NCBI GenBank assembly: GCA_016584495.1
Contig: WAID01000007.1
Span: 4,326,001 to 4,390,000, forward strand
Origin: Celoporthe dispersa
Taxonomy: Eukaryota; Ascomycota; Sordariomycetes; Diaporthales; Cryphonectriaceae
DNA: 64,000 bases
Direction of reading: 5' to 3'
Positions 36,033-46,547 of the stretch are shown here, one piece after another. The notes beneath the pieces were generated by a model, which was given only the letters and a program-made list of their open reading frames with translations, made no database searches and was not told where the DNA came from. Within the stretch, counting starts at the first letter, position 1, and the number at the start of each line of letters is the position of its first letter. The position numbers were made by a program, and so were the translations under genes.

Positions 36033-37798
36033 ATGGCATCCTCTGTGCCCTCTCATGAGGCTTCCAAGGTCAAGTCGACATCGCACGATAAGGCAAGTCT
36101 GTCCGAAGGCATGCAAATATCAGATGACGCCCACCTCCGCCGCAACTTTAAGGAGCGGCATGTCTCCATGATAGCTGTCGCTGGCGCGATTGGCACCGGG
36201 CTCATCATCGGCTCTGGCACCGGACTGGTTCGGGGCGGACCAGCCAGCCTTTTTATCGCCTACTGTATCATCGGGCTCGTGGTCTATTTTCTGATGACCG
36301 CCCTCGGCGAGATGGCCTGTTTCCTGCCCATGGAGAAGGGTTTTGCTGGATACGCGACTCGCTTCGTTGATCCTGCTCTCGGGTATGGTGGTCTCCTTTG
36401 GCTCGTACTTGGTCTTCATTCACCTTCGAGTTGGCTAATCTTCATGCTTGCAGGTTTGCGACCGGCTGGAACTACTTTTTCAAGTATGCGATCGTTTTAC
36501 CCAATAATCTCACGGCTGCGGGCATTATTATCCAATACTGGCGACCGGATCTTAATGTTGGCATATTCGTCGTCACCTTCACCGTGGCGATCGTTGCTGT
36601 GAATGTGTGTTTCATCTTCAACAGCCACCCCTCTTGACCAGCCAGGCAAGACATTAACTTGTTCCGTTCTAATATCAGATATTCCACGTCTCGTTCTTTG
36701 GCGAAGTTGAATTCTGGATGTCCTGTGTCAAACTCCTCGTCATGACCATGCTGGTGCTGACCTGTTTCATCATCTCTATGGGAGGCCAGCCTTCCGGCCA
36801 CCGCATCGGCTTCGCGTATTGGTCTGACCCCGGCGCCTTCGGAAGTTACCTGGCTGAGGGCTCCACAGGCCGATTTCTGGGCTTCTGGGCCTGCTTGGTT
36901 CAGGCCTGCTTTGCCTATACGGGAACCGAGGTGGTGGGTGTGGCCTTTGGGGAAGCGCCGAACCCGCGCAAGACGGTGGCGCGGGCGGTGCGGCAGACCC
37001 TCTGGCGCATCACCGCTTTTTATGTGGTCGGAGTGCTAGTACTGGGGATGAGCGTGCCCTATACCAACAGTGATCTCATCGGCGCGACGAAAGCGAGCAC
37101 CGGCGCGGGCAGTAGCCCCTTTGTCGTAGCCGTTCAGCTCGCAGGCATCCCGGTCTTTCCGCACATCGTCAATGCTTGTCTCCTCGTCTTCGTCGTCAGT
37201 GCCGCTAATAGCGACATATATATCGGTTCTCGTACCTTATTCGCGCTTGCTCATGATGGCCAGGCCCCCGCCATCTTCAAGAAGACATTTACTAAGGGCG
37301 TGCCACTATGGGGGGTCGCCATGACCAGCTGCTTCACCGTGCTTGCGTACATGAACGTGGTCAAGTCATCTGCTACGGTGTTCGGCTACCTAGTCAGTCT
37401 CGTCACTGTCTTCGGCACACTCAACTGGATCAGCTGCTTTGTGAGCTATATCCAGTTCAATCGTGGCATGAAGGCACAGGGCCTCGGGCGAAGTACACTG
37501 CCTTACCGGGGCCCGCTGCAGCCGTATGGCGCCTACATTGGACTATGCGTCACCATCCTAGTTACATTCTTCAATGGTAAGGACGCTTTCTACCATCTAC
37601 ACAAAATCCGGAATTTAACGTTTATCTGTTGCAGGCTATAGCGCATTCATCCCGAAGTTCACTATATCCACCTTCATCACCTCCTATATCGGGATTGTCC
37701 TCTACCTGCTCAACATTGGTTTCTGGAAAGTCTGGAAGAAGACACGCGCTGTCAGGCTTACCGAGATGGATCTTTACACTGGACGGCTGGAGGAGTAA
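36033..37798 (+). CDS. Amino-acid permease (fungal YAT/APC family)
   Basis: A 520-residue plasma-membrane amino acid:proton symporter with about 12 helices. Exons are 36033-36382, 36454-36604, 36679-37576 and 37635-37798, and all junctions keep the frame. LRRNFKERHVSMIAVAGAIGTGLIIGSG is the YAT entry motif and is followed by MTALGEMACFLP. Next come GWNYFFKYAIVLPNNLTAAG, FAYTGTEVVGVAFGEAPNPRK (helix 6 region) and YIGSRTLFALAHDGQAPAIF. The C-terminal tail is short and charged. It shares a promoter region with the aminotransferase. Confidence 0.94.
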
Positions 37799-38010
37799 CC
37801 AGGAGTGGTGCTTGTTCTGAAGCGGATTAACTTGTACTTTTCGCTTTTATTATGCAAAGCAAACTGCAAATAATCTAGACATTGGATCGAAACCTCAGAT
37901 AGAACTATATACCCATCCTGCTTGCAAAGGCCTAACTCTCCATCTATAATATTGCTAGGAATTTACAGGGTATGTCGACTCTCATGACAGAGAGGTCTCA
38001 GCGACTTGCA

Positions 38011-39360
38011 CTAGTAACGTTTTAAGTTCTGAATAATTGCTGCAGATAAACCTTTAAGACCGTTGCGTGCGTCGCTCTTCAGCTGTTTCAAGGTATCACG
38101 TGAAAATGGTGCCGTTGTTACCGGCCCGGGGTCCCCTCCCGTCTGATGGAGGCCACAAGAATTTGGCTCGCTCGTAATGCCAAGATACCAACTTCCTTTC
38201 CTATCACCATCACCATTTTCTGGCATGGGAGATAGACGATTTACCAAGCTTTGCAAGTGATGTAGCTCGCCTAAGACAAGTTGGCCTGCCGTGCGCCCAC
38301 GGTCTTCTAGGTAATCACGAGACAGGCTGTATGTACGGTTGAGCAGCCTCATCTCATCATTGTTGTTCGGGCTCCTTTGGCCTGACATACTTTCTCCTTG
38401 GCCTTCTTCTTGGAGCCGGAATCCAGCCCCTGCGGCGTATCTCTCCAGCAGCTTTTGGATGATAGTGAAGGAAACAATGAGTAAGTAGCCGTCCGCGGCG
38501 TTCAAGGGGCATGCGATCATGTCATTAAATGCCTCGACAATTTTCGTGTTGCTCATTCGCGGAGTACTGACCGCTGCATCCTTGACTATCCCGCACGTCG
38601 CCGCGGGCTGTTCCGAGGAGAGCATCTTCAAGAGATCGAGTGCATGCGGCAGGCAGACACATGATGAGGCACCTTTGCTGCTACTGCAAGTTCTACCGAG
38701 TTCGGTGCTGTATTGTGCTTGGAGAGCGGGTGAGAGCGATGATGATGATGATATAGCTAGCGCGCTAGCGGCCTCGAGTTTCGGTAATGTTTCTGATGCG
38801 AACGATTCGAAGTCGGCGCTCTCAATTGGCATGAGTACCGACGCAATGTCCTTTTGTTGCATGGGTGTTTCAAGCGGGGAGGTCATGGCCGAGAAAAGAA
38901 AATCCATATTGTTGAGGTCGGAGCCAAAATCATCCAGCCCAGTAAATATGTTTTTCCCATCATACATGGAGAGGATGTCTGCAGAGTCCGATGGGATGTG
39001 CACCTGACCTTGGCCGGGAGAGGCCGTAAGGCTCGAGCTGGAGGGCATGGCAAGGTTGCTGCTGACTCCGTCCACAGCAGCGGGAGGTGTTGTGCTGCAA
39101 AGTATGGTGCTCATATTTCCATGGCTGGTGGACATGGGAAGGGTTGGCTTGGTCTCGCGCCTCCGTCCAGGACGTTTTGAAAACACGTATTGACATGGCA
39201 CGCCGCGGTCCTTGCACCTCGAGCATGTTGGTTTCTCTTTGTGGCACTTGACCTTGGACACAGCGCAGGCATGACAGCTGTCTCGAAGCTTGGTGCCTCT
39301 GCTGTCCAAGCTGCGACGTGTCGACGTCCGCTCATTGGGAGTTGATGGCATTTGGAACAT
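38011..39360 (-). CDS. AflR-type Zn2Cys6 cluster regulator
   Basis: An intronless activator of 449 residues, about the length of AflR. The start MFQMPSTPNER at 39360 precedes a zinc cluster spaced C-x2-C-x6-C-x6-C-x2-C-x6-C (CHACAVSKVKC, CSRC, GVPC). This x6 spacing and the following QYVFSKRPGRRR are AflR traits. The middle is Ser/Thr-rich. The C-terminal half has the AflR domain pattern: CVCLPHALDLLKML, EAFNDMIACPL and a hydrophobic YLLIVSFTIIQKLLERY. AflR-type factors switch on anthraquinone and aflatoxin-like pathways. It is divergent from the questin-oxidase-like gene, so it is very likely the regulator of the right-hand cluster. Confidence 0.92.
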   Translation of the reverse strand: MFQMPSTPNERTSTRRSLDSRGTKLRDSCHACAVSKVKCHKEKPTCSRCKDRGVPCQYVFSKRPGRRRETKPTLPMSTSHGNMSTILCSTTPPAAVDGVSSNLAMPSSSSLTASPGQGQVHIPSDSADILSMYDGKNIFTGLDDFGSDLNNMDFLFSAMTSPLETPMQQKDIASVLMPIESADFESFASETLPKLEAASALAISSSSSLSPALQAQYSTELGRTCSSSKGASSCVCLPHALDLLKMLSSEQPAATCGIVKDAAVSTPRMSNTKIVEAFNDMIACPLNAADGYLLIVSFTIIQKLLERYAAGAGFRLQEEGQGESMSGQRSPNNNDEMRLLNRTYSLSRDYLEDRGRTAGQLVLGELHHLQSLVNRLSPMPENGDGDRKGSWYLGITSEPNSCGLHQTGGDPGPVTTAPFSRDTLKQLKSDARNGLKGLSAAIIQNLKRY

Positions 39361-39778
39361 AACACTCCTCAATGGCTTTGTGGTAAAATGAGAGAATATT
39401 CGATGTTCTGGGCGACGAACACAGAAAGCTACCACACCTTTCAAGAGTCGACAAAGAGTGGACGACCCTCGGGGAATAGGGGAATACGTTGTGATACCTA
39501 TTACAAGTCGAGATTGAAAGTGAGACAGGCCACACAAGTCTAGCATTTATAAGTCGGGCCGACTGGAAGCCTATCGGGACAATCGAGTAATATCGGGGAA
39601 CTTTCTGCTTGTGTCGTACAATCTCAATCAAATGCTCCGTTATACTAGGAAACTCCGCTTCAGTTTCCTGATCTAAAGTTAAAAGAGAAAAAGGAATAAT
39701 CAGTCATGTAAGAACGAATAGGGGCTCGTTCGACAACAAACACCGACTCCTCCTGCACCTATCGACATCCTACAGCCG
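39361..39778. promoter_or_regulatory. Divergent promoter of AflR-type regulator and questin-oxidase-like gene
   Basis: 418 bases between divergent starts. A small palindrome TCGGGCCGA sits at 39554-39562. I found no copy of the exact AflR consensus (TCG-N5-CGA). Confidence 0.5.
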
Positions 39779-40999
39779 ATGAAAAGACATCAAGAGCTGA
39801 CCAACATGACTCCAACCAAGATGTTGACTACCGACCAAATCCAGGTATCCGGCGAGCACCATGGACTACCCTGGGGTGCCAACGTTAACGGTACTGCGAT
39901 TGAACAGGCGAACCAGCTGCTGCAGAAAAACCATGAGGAATGGCACATGTTCTTCCGTGATCGTGCTGGCCACAACCACATCTCTCACTCTATCCTGACG
40001 TGCTTGGCCCTCGGTGCTGCGCCGGAAGACATCCAGCGTGCGTACGATGACAGCGTGGGGATCCAGCGCCCTATTCCCGAGGTTGATAACCGGATGGTCG
40101 ATGAATTGGCCAACGAAGGGGTCATGTACGGTGCTCTGGGCACCATCACCATGTACACTACCTTTTTATGTTTCTTCCAGAAGCACATGGATAGGTACGG
40201 CTGGATGGAGACGGTCAACAAGTACCTCTTCTCGCGCAGCAAGCTTGCTGAGAAGATGCTGGCTCGCATGTACGAGGGCGCGTACCACCCCGTCATCTCT
40301 CTCGGTCTTGGCATAGAATTCGGGCTGCCCAGCATTGTCGCCGAAGCCCTTGCTCAAGCGGCTGCACATGACGATAGCTGCATCGGGAAACTGTTTGAGG
40401 CGTGCGAGTCACAAGCTGCGATCACATACCCACCCAAGAACCCGAAGTCTCTGCTTGAGCTTCTGCATGAAGTCCGAGACAACGAGATAGTCCGCCAGGC
40501 ACCCCGCTGGGAGGACTTTGGCAACAAGATGCAGCACGGCATCGTGGGGAGGGCTTGTATGGAGATGGCCTTCATCGCGTCGCAGTTCACCATCAAGCCC
40601 CAGGATCTGGAGCGCCGCACGGCCGAGATGATCAGCACCTGCGCTTACATGGCCGGAGCCAGTCAGCGACCTGGACGCAAGCGCAAGATCGATTTCTTCT
40701 ACATGCACACCGTGACCAGTTCCATCTTCTTCAGCATCATTATCAAGCAGGACTGGATCAAATTGGACGATCGAGTGCGCATGGTGGAGTGGAAGGGTCG
40801 CCTGGACCTTGCGTGGTACGCTGTAAGCGGCTGCGCCGAATTGCATCGGAACGCCATTACCGAATACCACGACGATTTCACTGCAGACATGGGCTGGGGT
40901 GAGCTATATGCAGCAGTAAACAAGGAGCATGATGACGGTCACGTTGCCAAATTGGTCCGAGCATTAAGGAACGGCCAGGGAGGCGGCGAAACCCTTTGA
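39779..40999 (+). CDS. Questin oxidase-family Baeyer-Villiger enzyme (GedK/MdpL/AflY-like)
   Basis: An intronless gene of 406 residues (an ATG at 39806 is an alternative start). The family (DUF4243) opens an anthraquinone ring by Baeyer-Villiger-type oxidation, for example questin to desmethylsulochrin. The family pattern is present: HEEWHMFFRDRAGHNHISHSIL, LALGAAPEDIQRAYDD, EGAYHPVISLGLGIEFGLPSIVAEALAQAA, then MHTVTSSIFF and a C-terminal ELHRNAITEYHDDF. There is no FAD or NADPH loop, as is normal for this family. It shares a promoter with the AflR-type gene. It is the strongest clue that the cluster makes an emodin- or chrysophanol-derived benzophenone or xanthone. Confidence 0.93.
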   Translation: MKRHQELTNMTPTKMLTTDQIQVSGEHHGLPWGANVNGTAIEQANQLLQKNHEEWHMFFRDRAGHNHISHSILTCLALGAAPEDIQRAYDDSVGIQRPIPEVDNRMVDELANEGVMYGALGTITMYTTFLCFFQKHMDRYGWMETVNKYLFSRSKLAEKMLARMYEGAYHPVISLGLGIEFGLPSIVAEALAQAAAHDDSCIGKLFEACESQAAITYPPKNPKSLLELLHEVRDNEIVRQAPRWEDFGNKMQHGIVGRACMEMAFIASQFTIKPQDLERRTAEMISTCAYMAGASQRPGRKRKIDFFYMHTVTSSIFFSIIIKQDWIKLDDRVRMVEWKGRLDLAWYAVSGCAELHRNAITEYHDDFTADMGWGELYAAVNKEHDDGHVAKLVRALRNGQGGGETL

Positions 41000-42236
41000 A
41001 TCAGGCGAACTCAGCGAATGTTTCCCGGTAAAGGGTGACATGTGGCTCAGAATTGCTCGTATGACACTCGCAACCACGAAAGACTGGGCACCGGATCAGA
41101 AATGGGTTAACTTTACAGGCTTTGACATGGGCTGGAAGATTCGCTCTGATCTCGCATAGATAGGTCACTTGGTAATCGTGTGTAACGGTCAAAGACTCAG
41201 AAGGAAGATCACAGATCATAGGGAATGATTGATAAGAAGGCCTTGCTAGACTTTACATACCGTAATGCATTCACTAATCTTGTGATTACATAAAGAGCAG
41301 CAGACTTCAGCCCGCATTTGTTCCAACACTCGATAGGAATCATCTGCCTCGATCGGCTTGAAATTGTCAATGTTTTATACATGAATGAGAAAAGGTATTT
41401 ACACTAAATGAATACAAACGTGTGCGAGGGCCCTGTCAGCCAGTAGCCAGCACCTAGAAAGCCCCAGCCAGATTAGCTAGCGTCCTTTTTTCCCTTCTTT
41501 TTGTTCTATAGAGCTTATCCATTTTAGCTGAGGTAATATAAAACGACATATTTGGCGATGTCGGCATGACATTTCATATTAAATACAGCACAATTCTAGA
41601 GAAGAGAAATCAACTATCAAGTCAGAACTCAACAATCTTGATCTTGTTATTGAAGGCCACATTAGCAAGGCAAAGGAGCAGACACCCTAATTCCACTGAA
41701 CGGGAACCACGGCAGTGAGTGTGACCTCTAAATTACTGGACAGAATAGCAACATTCTCTTTGCAAGCGCTAGTCTAAATTACAATATAATAATAAACTTA
41801 GTCTAAGGAGCTAGATATGTAAATTTTCTACTCGTTACTATAAATAAACGACCAAGAAATGCTCTTTATTTCTTTCTGTCTTTTTATGTTATTTTAGTTA
41901 TTTTTACAAGTATTAATCTCATATGTTATTAAATAGCCTCATTGCTTGTGAACACTTGTATAAGATCTCATTATTGTTTCCTTCTACACAGCATATATTT
42001 AGCATTATCCATCTTAACATAAGCCTCTGTTGTTTTCCAAGATCTACCAACTTTTGCAGTGTTTATTAAACCTGAATATTGATGTGCTATTGGTAAGATG
42101 AAAGAGACTAGACACCTATTCAATCCTCCGTCCTTTTGACACTTAGGTTTTGCTAGAATCGACGAGGTTAACACCACTTTATCTGCACCATGGCCTCTCT
42201 CACACACGAGGATTACAACATGATGCAAAAAAGAAC
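41000..42236. other. AT-rich intergenic region
   Basis: About 1.2 kb, strongly AT-rich from about 41480. I see no gene and no clear terminal repeats. A decayed element is possible but not shown. Confidence 0.5.
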
Positions 42237-43042
42237 TCAGGAAATGCCATGTCTAGGCAGGACCAGTCGTAGGAAGATAGTCATGCAAAGGGGAAAGTAG
42301 TGCCTCGCCAGACCCATCAGAATGCACATGGGGGTGCCCATAGGAAACTTGGCAGAACCATTCGTATTGACAACACTGACGTTCTTCATGTTAAACCGGT
42401 CGCCCTGATAATCAGCCACTTCAATCATGGCGGCAGAAAGATCTAGGTAGGAGACGAAAGACTCGTCTTGGTCGAGACTGAGCTGGTGTCCTCGCTGCAC
42501 ATCGACAGACAACCCCCCGGCTTGATGAAGATCGTCGTGACCCATTCCTCTTGCGCACGAAGGAATGCCTCAGTCCGGCGCAGGTCTTCGTAGACGTTGG
42601 AGGCGGCGGTAAGCAGGATTCGATGGAATAGCCTAGGGATATGACGGCTGAGGTGGTCGTCGATTGTGGACGAGGAGAGGAGGATGATCTTGGGCAGCTT
42701 TGTGGCGGTTACTTTAGAGCCGGTCTTAAGTCTTTCAAGGGCGCATACGATACTTTTTGCCGTGTCCAAGCCGACGTGACACCCAGGGACGTTGTCGTTG
42801 GTGGTGACGACGTGGAAAATGGCCCGCACTCCACGGAAGCATTCAACCAGGAGCTCTGTGTCGTATATACTGCCTTCGTAGACTTGCACTCGATTGTTGC
42901 TGACCGCTTCGGGGACCTTTTGGAGCAACTTGAGTTCATTACGACAGTAGGCGTTGACTTTGGCATCTTCGGTCCGCAGCAAGTTGGTGATGAGAGCGGT
43001 GCCGCAATTGCCCGTAGCGCCAAGTACAGCGTAGGTCGCCAT
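42237..43042 (-). CDS. NmrA-like NAD(P)-binding oxidoreductase (AvfA/AflX/MdpK-like), frame break at a G run
   Basis: An intronless gene of about 268 residues starting at ATG 43042 (MATYAVLGATGNCG, the Rossmann loop). Further marks are NAYCRNELKL, IFHVVTTNDNVPG and KIILLSSSTIDDHLSR. After the break come DVQRGHQLSLDQDESF, SYLDLSAAMIEVAD and NVSVVNTNG. AvfA/AflX homologues act in aflatoxin-type and monodictyphenone pathways next to the Baeyer-Villiger enzyme. The frame breaks after FIKPGG at the run 42513-42518. One base is missing (or two extra), while both halves match the family. Sequence error is as likely as true loss. Confidence 0.85.
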
Positions 43043-43291
43043 GGTCACGATGATGGGATTTATGTCCAAAGTCGATTGATTAAAGAAAAAGAAGAATGAA
43101 AAGAGGTTTGATCTGCTTGTTCCTTCATCTACAGACCCCCTTTTTCATGGATTTATAAATGGCTTTCTAATGCGGTATCCTCCTTATTCGGACTTCGGAC
43201 AATAGGACATGCATATGACATTATTGTATTCTGGCGAGCATCGGGATATAGAAATATTGATCAGCCCTCACCCTAAAATGCTATGCCTGTC

Positions 43292-44152
43292 CTACAGCAC
43301 TAACCCAATGGTCAAGAAACTCTTATCCCTAGCTAACCTGTCTTTCAACGCGATCAGCTCGTCGACATCCCACTGAGCCCACATATATCGTCCATGCAAG
43401 AAACTACTCTCTGGCCCAGCCAACCAGAGCGCGAAATGGGCAGGCAAATTGATGTCCTCCCATTTCATCGCATCTTCCGTGTAGATCTTAGTAGCCGACT
43501 GGGTGTAAAACGCTCCCGGATGAAACGAGAAGATCCTTGTGTCATTGGCCTCCTGCTCGAAAGCAAAGTGCTGCATCACCTGAGTAGAGGCCGCCTTGCT
43601 GGGCCCATATCCGACCCTGAGCGGACTTCGCATCTGACCCGCGGCGGACGAGATGTTGATGATGGTCCTGGTGCCGGTGGCAGGAAGGGGCGTTGCTAGA
43701 AAGGCCTTGACCACGTTGAAAACACCCATCACATTCACGTCGAAGACATTTTGTATTTCTCGCGTCGTCAGCTCGGTTGCCTTTGCCCGACGATGGTAGA
43801 CGGCCGCGGAGAGGACTAGAACGTCGGCCGTGCCTAGGTCCTGTAAGATCTTGGAGATTCGGGTGCTGTCTGTGATGCAGGCCTGGTACGTTAGAACCTG
43901 TGTGGACGGGTAGGCGGCTTCAAGGTCAGCTTTGGCTTTCTTCTGCGGACCGGAAGAGCGTGACACAATGGCGATGCGTGCGACACTAGCTTCTGCGAAG
44001 GCTCTGGCGATGCTGTAGCCAACGCCTGTGGCGCCACCAGTGATCAATATGGTTTTCCCCTTGCCCTCGAATCCGTGTTGTTTGGCTATGCGGTCGTAGG
44101 TGGTGGAGTGATAGGTCTTGGTTGGGCGTGGGAGGGACTCGAAGAAAGACAT
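43292..44152 (-). CDS. Short-chain dehydrogenase/reductase
   Basis: An intronless 286-residue SDR. I chose ATG 44152 (MSFFESLPRPTKTYH) because the open frame upstream has no family character. TGGATGVGYSIA is the cofactor loop, NISSAAGQ gives the catalytic Ser and GYGPSKAA the Tyr and Lys. Dihydroxanthone and tetrahydroxanthone clusters use an SDR to reduce the ring carbonyl formed after hydroxylation, and this is a candidate for that job. It is divergent from a SnoaL-like gene 457 bases away. Confidence 0.9.
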   Translation of the reverse strand: MSFFESLPRPTKTYHSTTYDRIAKQHGFEGKGKTILITGGATGVGYSIARAFAEASVARIAIVSRSSGPQKKAKADLEAAYPSTQVLTYQACITDSTRISKILQDLGTADVLVLSAAVYHRRAKATELTTREIQNVFDVNVMGVFNVVKAFLATPLPATGTRTIINISSAAGQMRSPLRVGYGPSKAASTQVMQHFAFEQEANDTRIFSFHPGAFYTQSATKIYTEDAMKWEDINLPAHFALWLAGPESSFLHGRYMWAQWDVDELIALKDRLARDKSFLTIGLVL

Positions 44153-44609
44153 GTTTCTTCCGCGGGTATTCTCTGTGTGGCCCCTTGACGGAACTTGTTC
44201 TTCTGTATAATGCTGACAGAGATGGAAGTTCCCAAGTCCCGGGACAGTGATACCATGCCCAGAGACATCTTTGATATACATCTAGAAAACTTTGCCTTAT
44301 TGCAACTATGCGGCCATGGTCGGAGTATCATGGCATATCCGACATCCACTGCTTAGTGTGCCACCAGAATTCAGTGGCCCGACGTATCCCCCGAGTTGGA
44401 AGACGTAAGGAGCGAACGGAGTCCGGCAGCCGGTCCTTCCAATGCGTGGAGACACAGCAGGGCGATTTGGTTTCCCGACACAATATTCCCAAAAGTCGTG
44501 CTACCCCCACTGTATATAAATAACTCTGTGGCCGTGCTTTCAAGGCTGTGAGTAGTAATAATCCATTGATTCTCCCCTGGTTCCACAACGCACTATAGAC
44601 CGCACCACC
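44153..44609. promoter_or_regulatory. Divergent promoter of SDR and SnoaL-like gene
   Basis: 457 bases between divergent starts. TATATAAA at 44513-44520, 90 bases before the SnoaL-like start, is a good TATA box for that gene. Confidence 0.6.
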
Positions 44610-45118
44610 ATGCCTGCAGCGCCTGAGATTCAGTCGGCGGCGATCGAGAAGTTCATCGATGGCTGGCGAAAGTGGACACCTGCAGATATGCTTGCTAGCC
44701 TCTCCGCCGATTGCACACAAACCGCCCTACCCTTCAATAAAGAGAGCAAGACCAAAACCCGTCCCGAACTCGAGCAGCTGTTCCCTATCCTCATGTCGGC
44801 ACTGAGAAACTTTGAGGTAGGCGAAGCATCAAGACCCTAGTCCATCTGGTGTTGTACAACAGCCTAACATGCGCTGGCACTCAGCTGAAAATCCACAACA
44901 TCGTTCACGACGTAGCCCAGGGCAAGGCCGCCATCTATGCAGTCACAACAGGCACCACCCGATTTATGGACTATCACAACGAGCAAGCAGTCTTCATATG
45001 GATCAACGACAGTGGAGAGGTGAACAAGATCGAGGAGATGTTTGACTCGGCGTTTATGGCCGAGTTCATGCCGAAGTTCCGTCAGTACATGGCTGAGGTT
45101 AACGGAACATCTAAGTAG
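44610..45118 (+). CDS. SnoaL-like (NTF2-fold) small protein, copy A
   Basis: 146 residues in two exons (44610-44816 and 44885-45118, intron GTAGGC to CAG). It opens MPAAPEIQSAAIEKFIDGW and later has NIVHDVAQGKAAIYAV, NEQAVFIWINDSGE and VNKIEEM. That is the cone-shaped NTF2/SnoaL pattern. Such proteins act as cyclases or isomerases; the neosartorin pathway uses a SnoaL-like isomerase with a flavin monooxygenase to set xanthone stereochemistry. It is a close paralogue of the gene at 55513, with the intron at the same codon boundary. Confidence 0.87.
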
Positions 45119-46547
45119 CCGGGTGTGTGGAACGAAAGCATAATGGACGGTCTCGTCGCCAGATCAATCAAGACAAGTACCAGTGCTCAGCTCGCACGAC
45201 GAGAACACAAATTCTGTGATAACTTGGAAGTGTATCGTCCGCTTGACTCCAGACGTCAGAGAGAGAGTGAAACCATCCCTAAGCGAGACTTTAAACATGT
45301 GAAGAGCACAATGTCTCACCAGAAAGCCCTAAAAGAGGCCAGCGTACGGTTCCTGGCGGTCAGACAACATAGCGCTGAAGCGCGGCCAAAAGTCCAGCAT
45401 CTCCTGCGACGGATGGATGGACTGCGCCCGTAACGACTTGAATCGGAACTGTATAGTTACCAAATATATTTGTCTCTTCGATATTAATTTAGTATATCCG
45501 ATATTATTATTCATTCTAAGTATGAGTGATTTACTAATCTTACTTTAGAACATCTGTGGAAATAAGACGTCCTGCTTCCACCCACCCTCCCCACTTTCGA
45601 AAGCCTGTATCACCTAGCCCATTATTTAGTATTTCGTGCCCCTTATGAGCTAGAACCTCGGGGTGTACACAAAGTTTCTCGTGGAGGGCATAGAAGCATG
45701 GAGCCGAGCCCGTCGTTTCTCCTGCGCCTTCTGCCGCGGCGGATTACATCAGAACGGAAATTCGAGCAGGCAGCCCCTGGGTTTCGGGGCCTTGGCACCC
45801 AGAGAGACAGCGGCAGAGCGGGAGCGTCCGACCTACATAGAACGCGGGTTAAAATATGTAAACGAAGCAGTGGGCCAGGAGGGCTAGTGCCCACGGGCAA
45901 TTAACGAAAGACAACACTGAAGACCTTTCACCCCTCTCTCTCATCAGCCTGTGTAGTCACAACTTGAGCAGTAACAATTATGAAAGTCAGGAACCCACAT
46001 CATATCACGCCAGGAGCTCAGCTACTGCAGATTCTCTAGGCATCGGTTGTGTCATATTTCCGAAGGTGAGCGGGCGGGCAGAGAACACCTTGGGATAGAA
46101 CGTATGGAAACAATAGCGAGTGAGGAGGGGAGACAGAGAGAGCGAGACAGGTCTTAGAGGATCCTCAGCCCTGAGACAACATTTACAGCCTTCCACATAT
46201 ACTAGAGCTGATTAGTCCGTGACTAGCCAACATGTGCCTTTGTTCTGTCTAATGCCATGACTCATTGGTGCTTTGTTAAGTACATAAGTTCCTGGGTAAG
46301 CTTATAACACCCGTAACGTCCGTGTAAGCTCTGGACCGGAGGATATGGATCCTGGAGCTTCTACGGAGGATACAATGATTGTGCTTGCGACCCCTGCTCC
46401 TACTTAATCCTCAACCTTCTCGAGCTCCTTCAGAACGCTCAGCGCTTCTCGAATCACTACAAATCTTCATCAAGAGCAGAGCCTCTACTGCTACTTGGGT
46501 CCCTCTATCGATCCATCCAACAGGTTCTAGTGTGCTTCAAGACCGCC
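45119..46547. other. Intergenic region, no supported gene
   Basis: About 1.4 kb between two genes on the same strand. Short frames only; the exporter promoter must lie at the right end. Confidence 0.5.

Noticed and set aside
41480..42236. Transposon remnant in the AT-rich gap
   Set aside because: No terminal repeats, target duplications or transposase-like frames could be seen.
45125..45433. 102-codon frame downstream of SnoaL-like copy A
   Set aside because: It sits in the likely 3' untranslated region, is Arg/Lys/Ser-rich and matches nothing I recognise.
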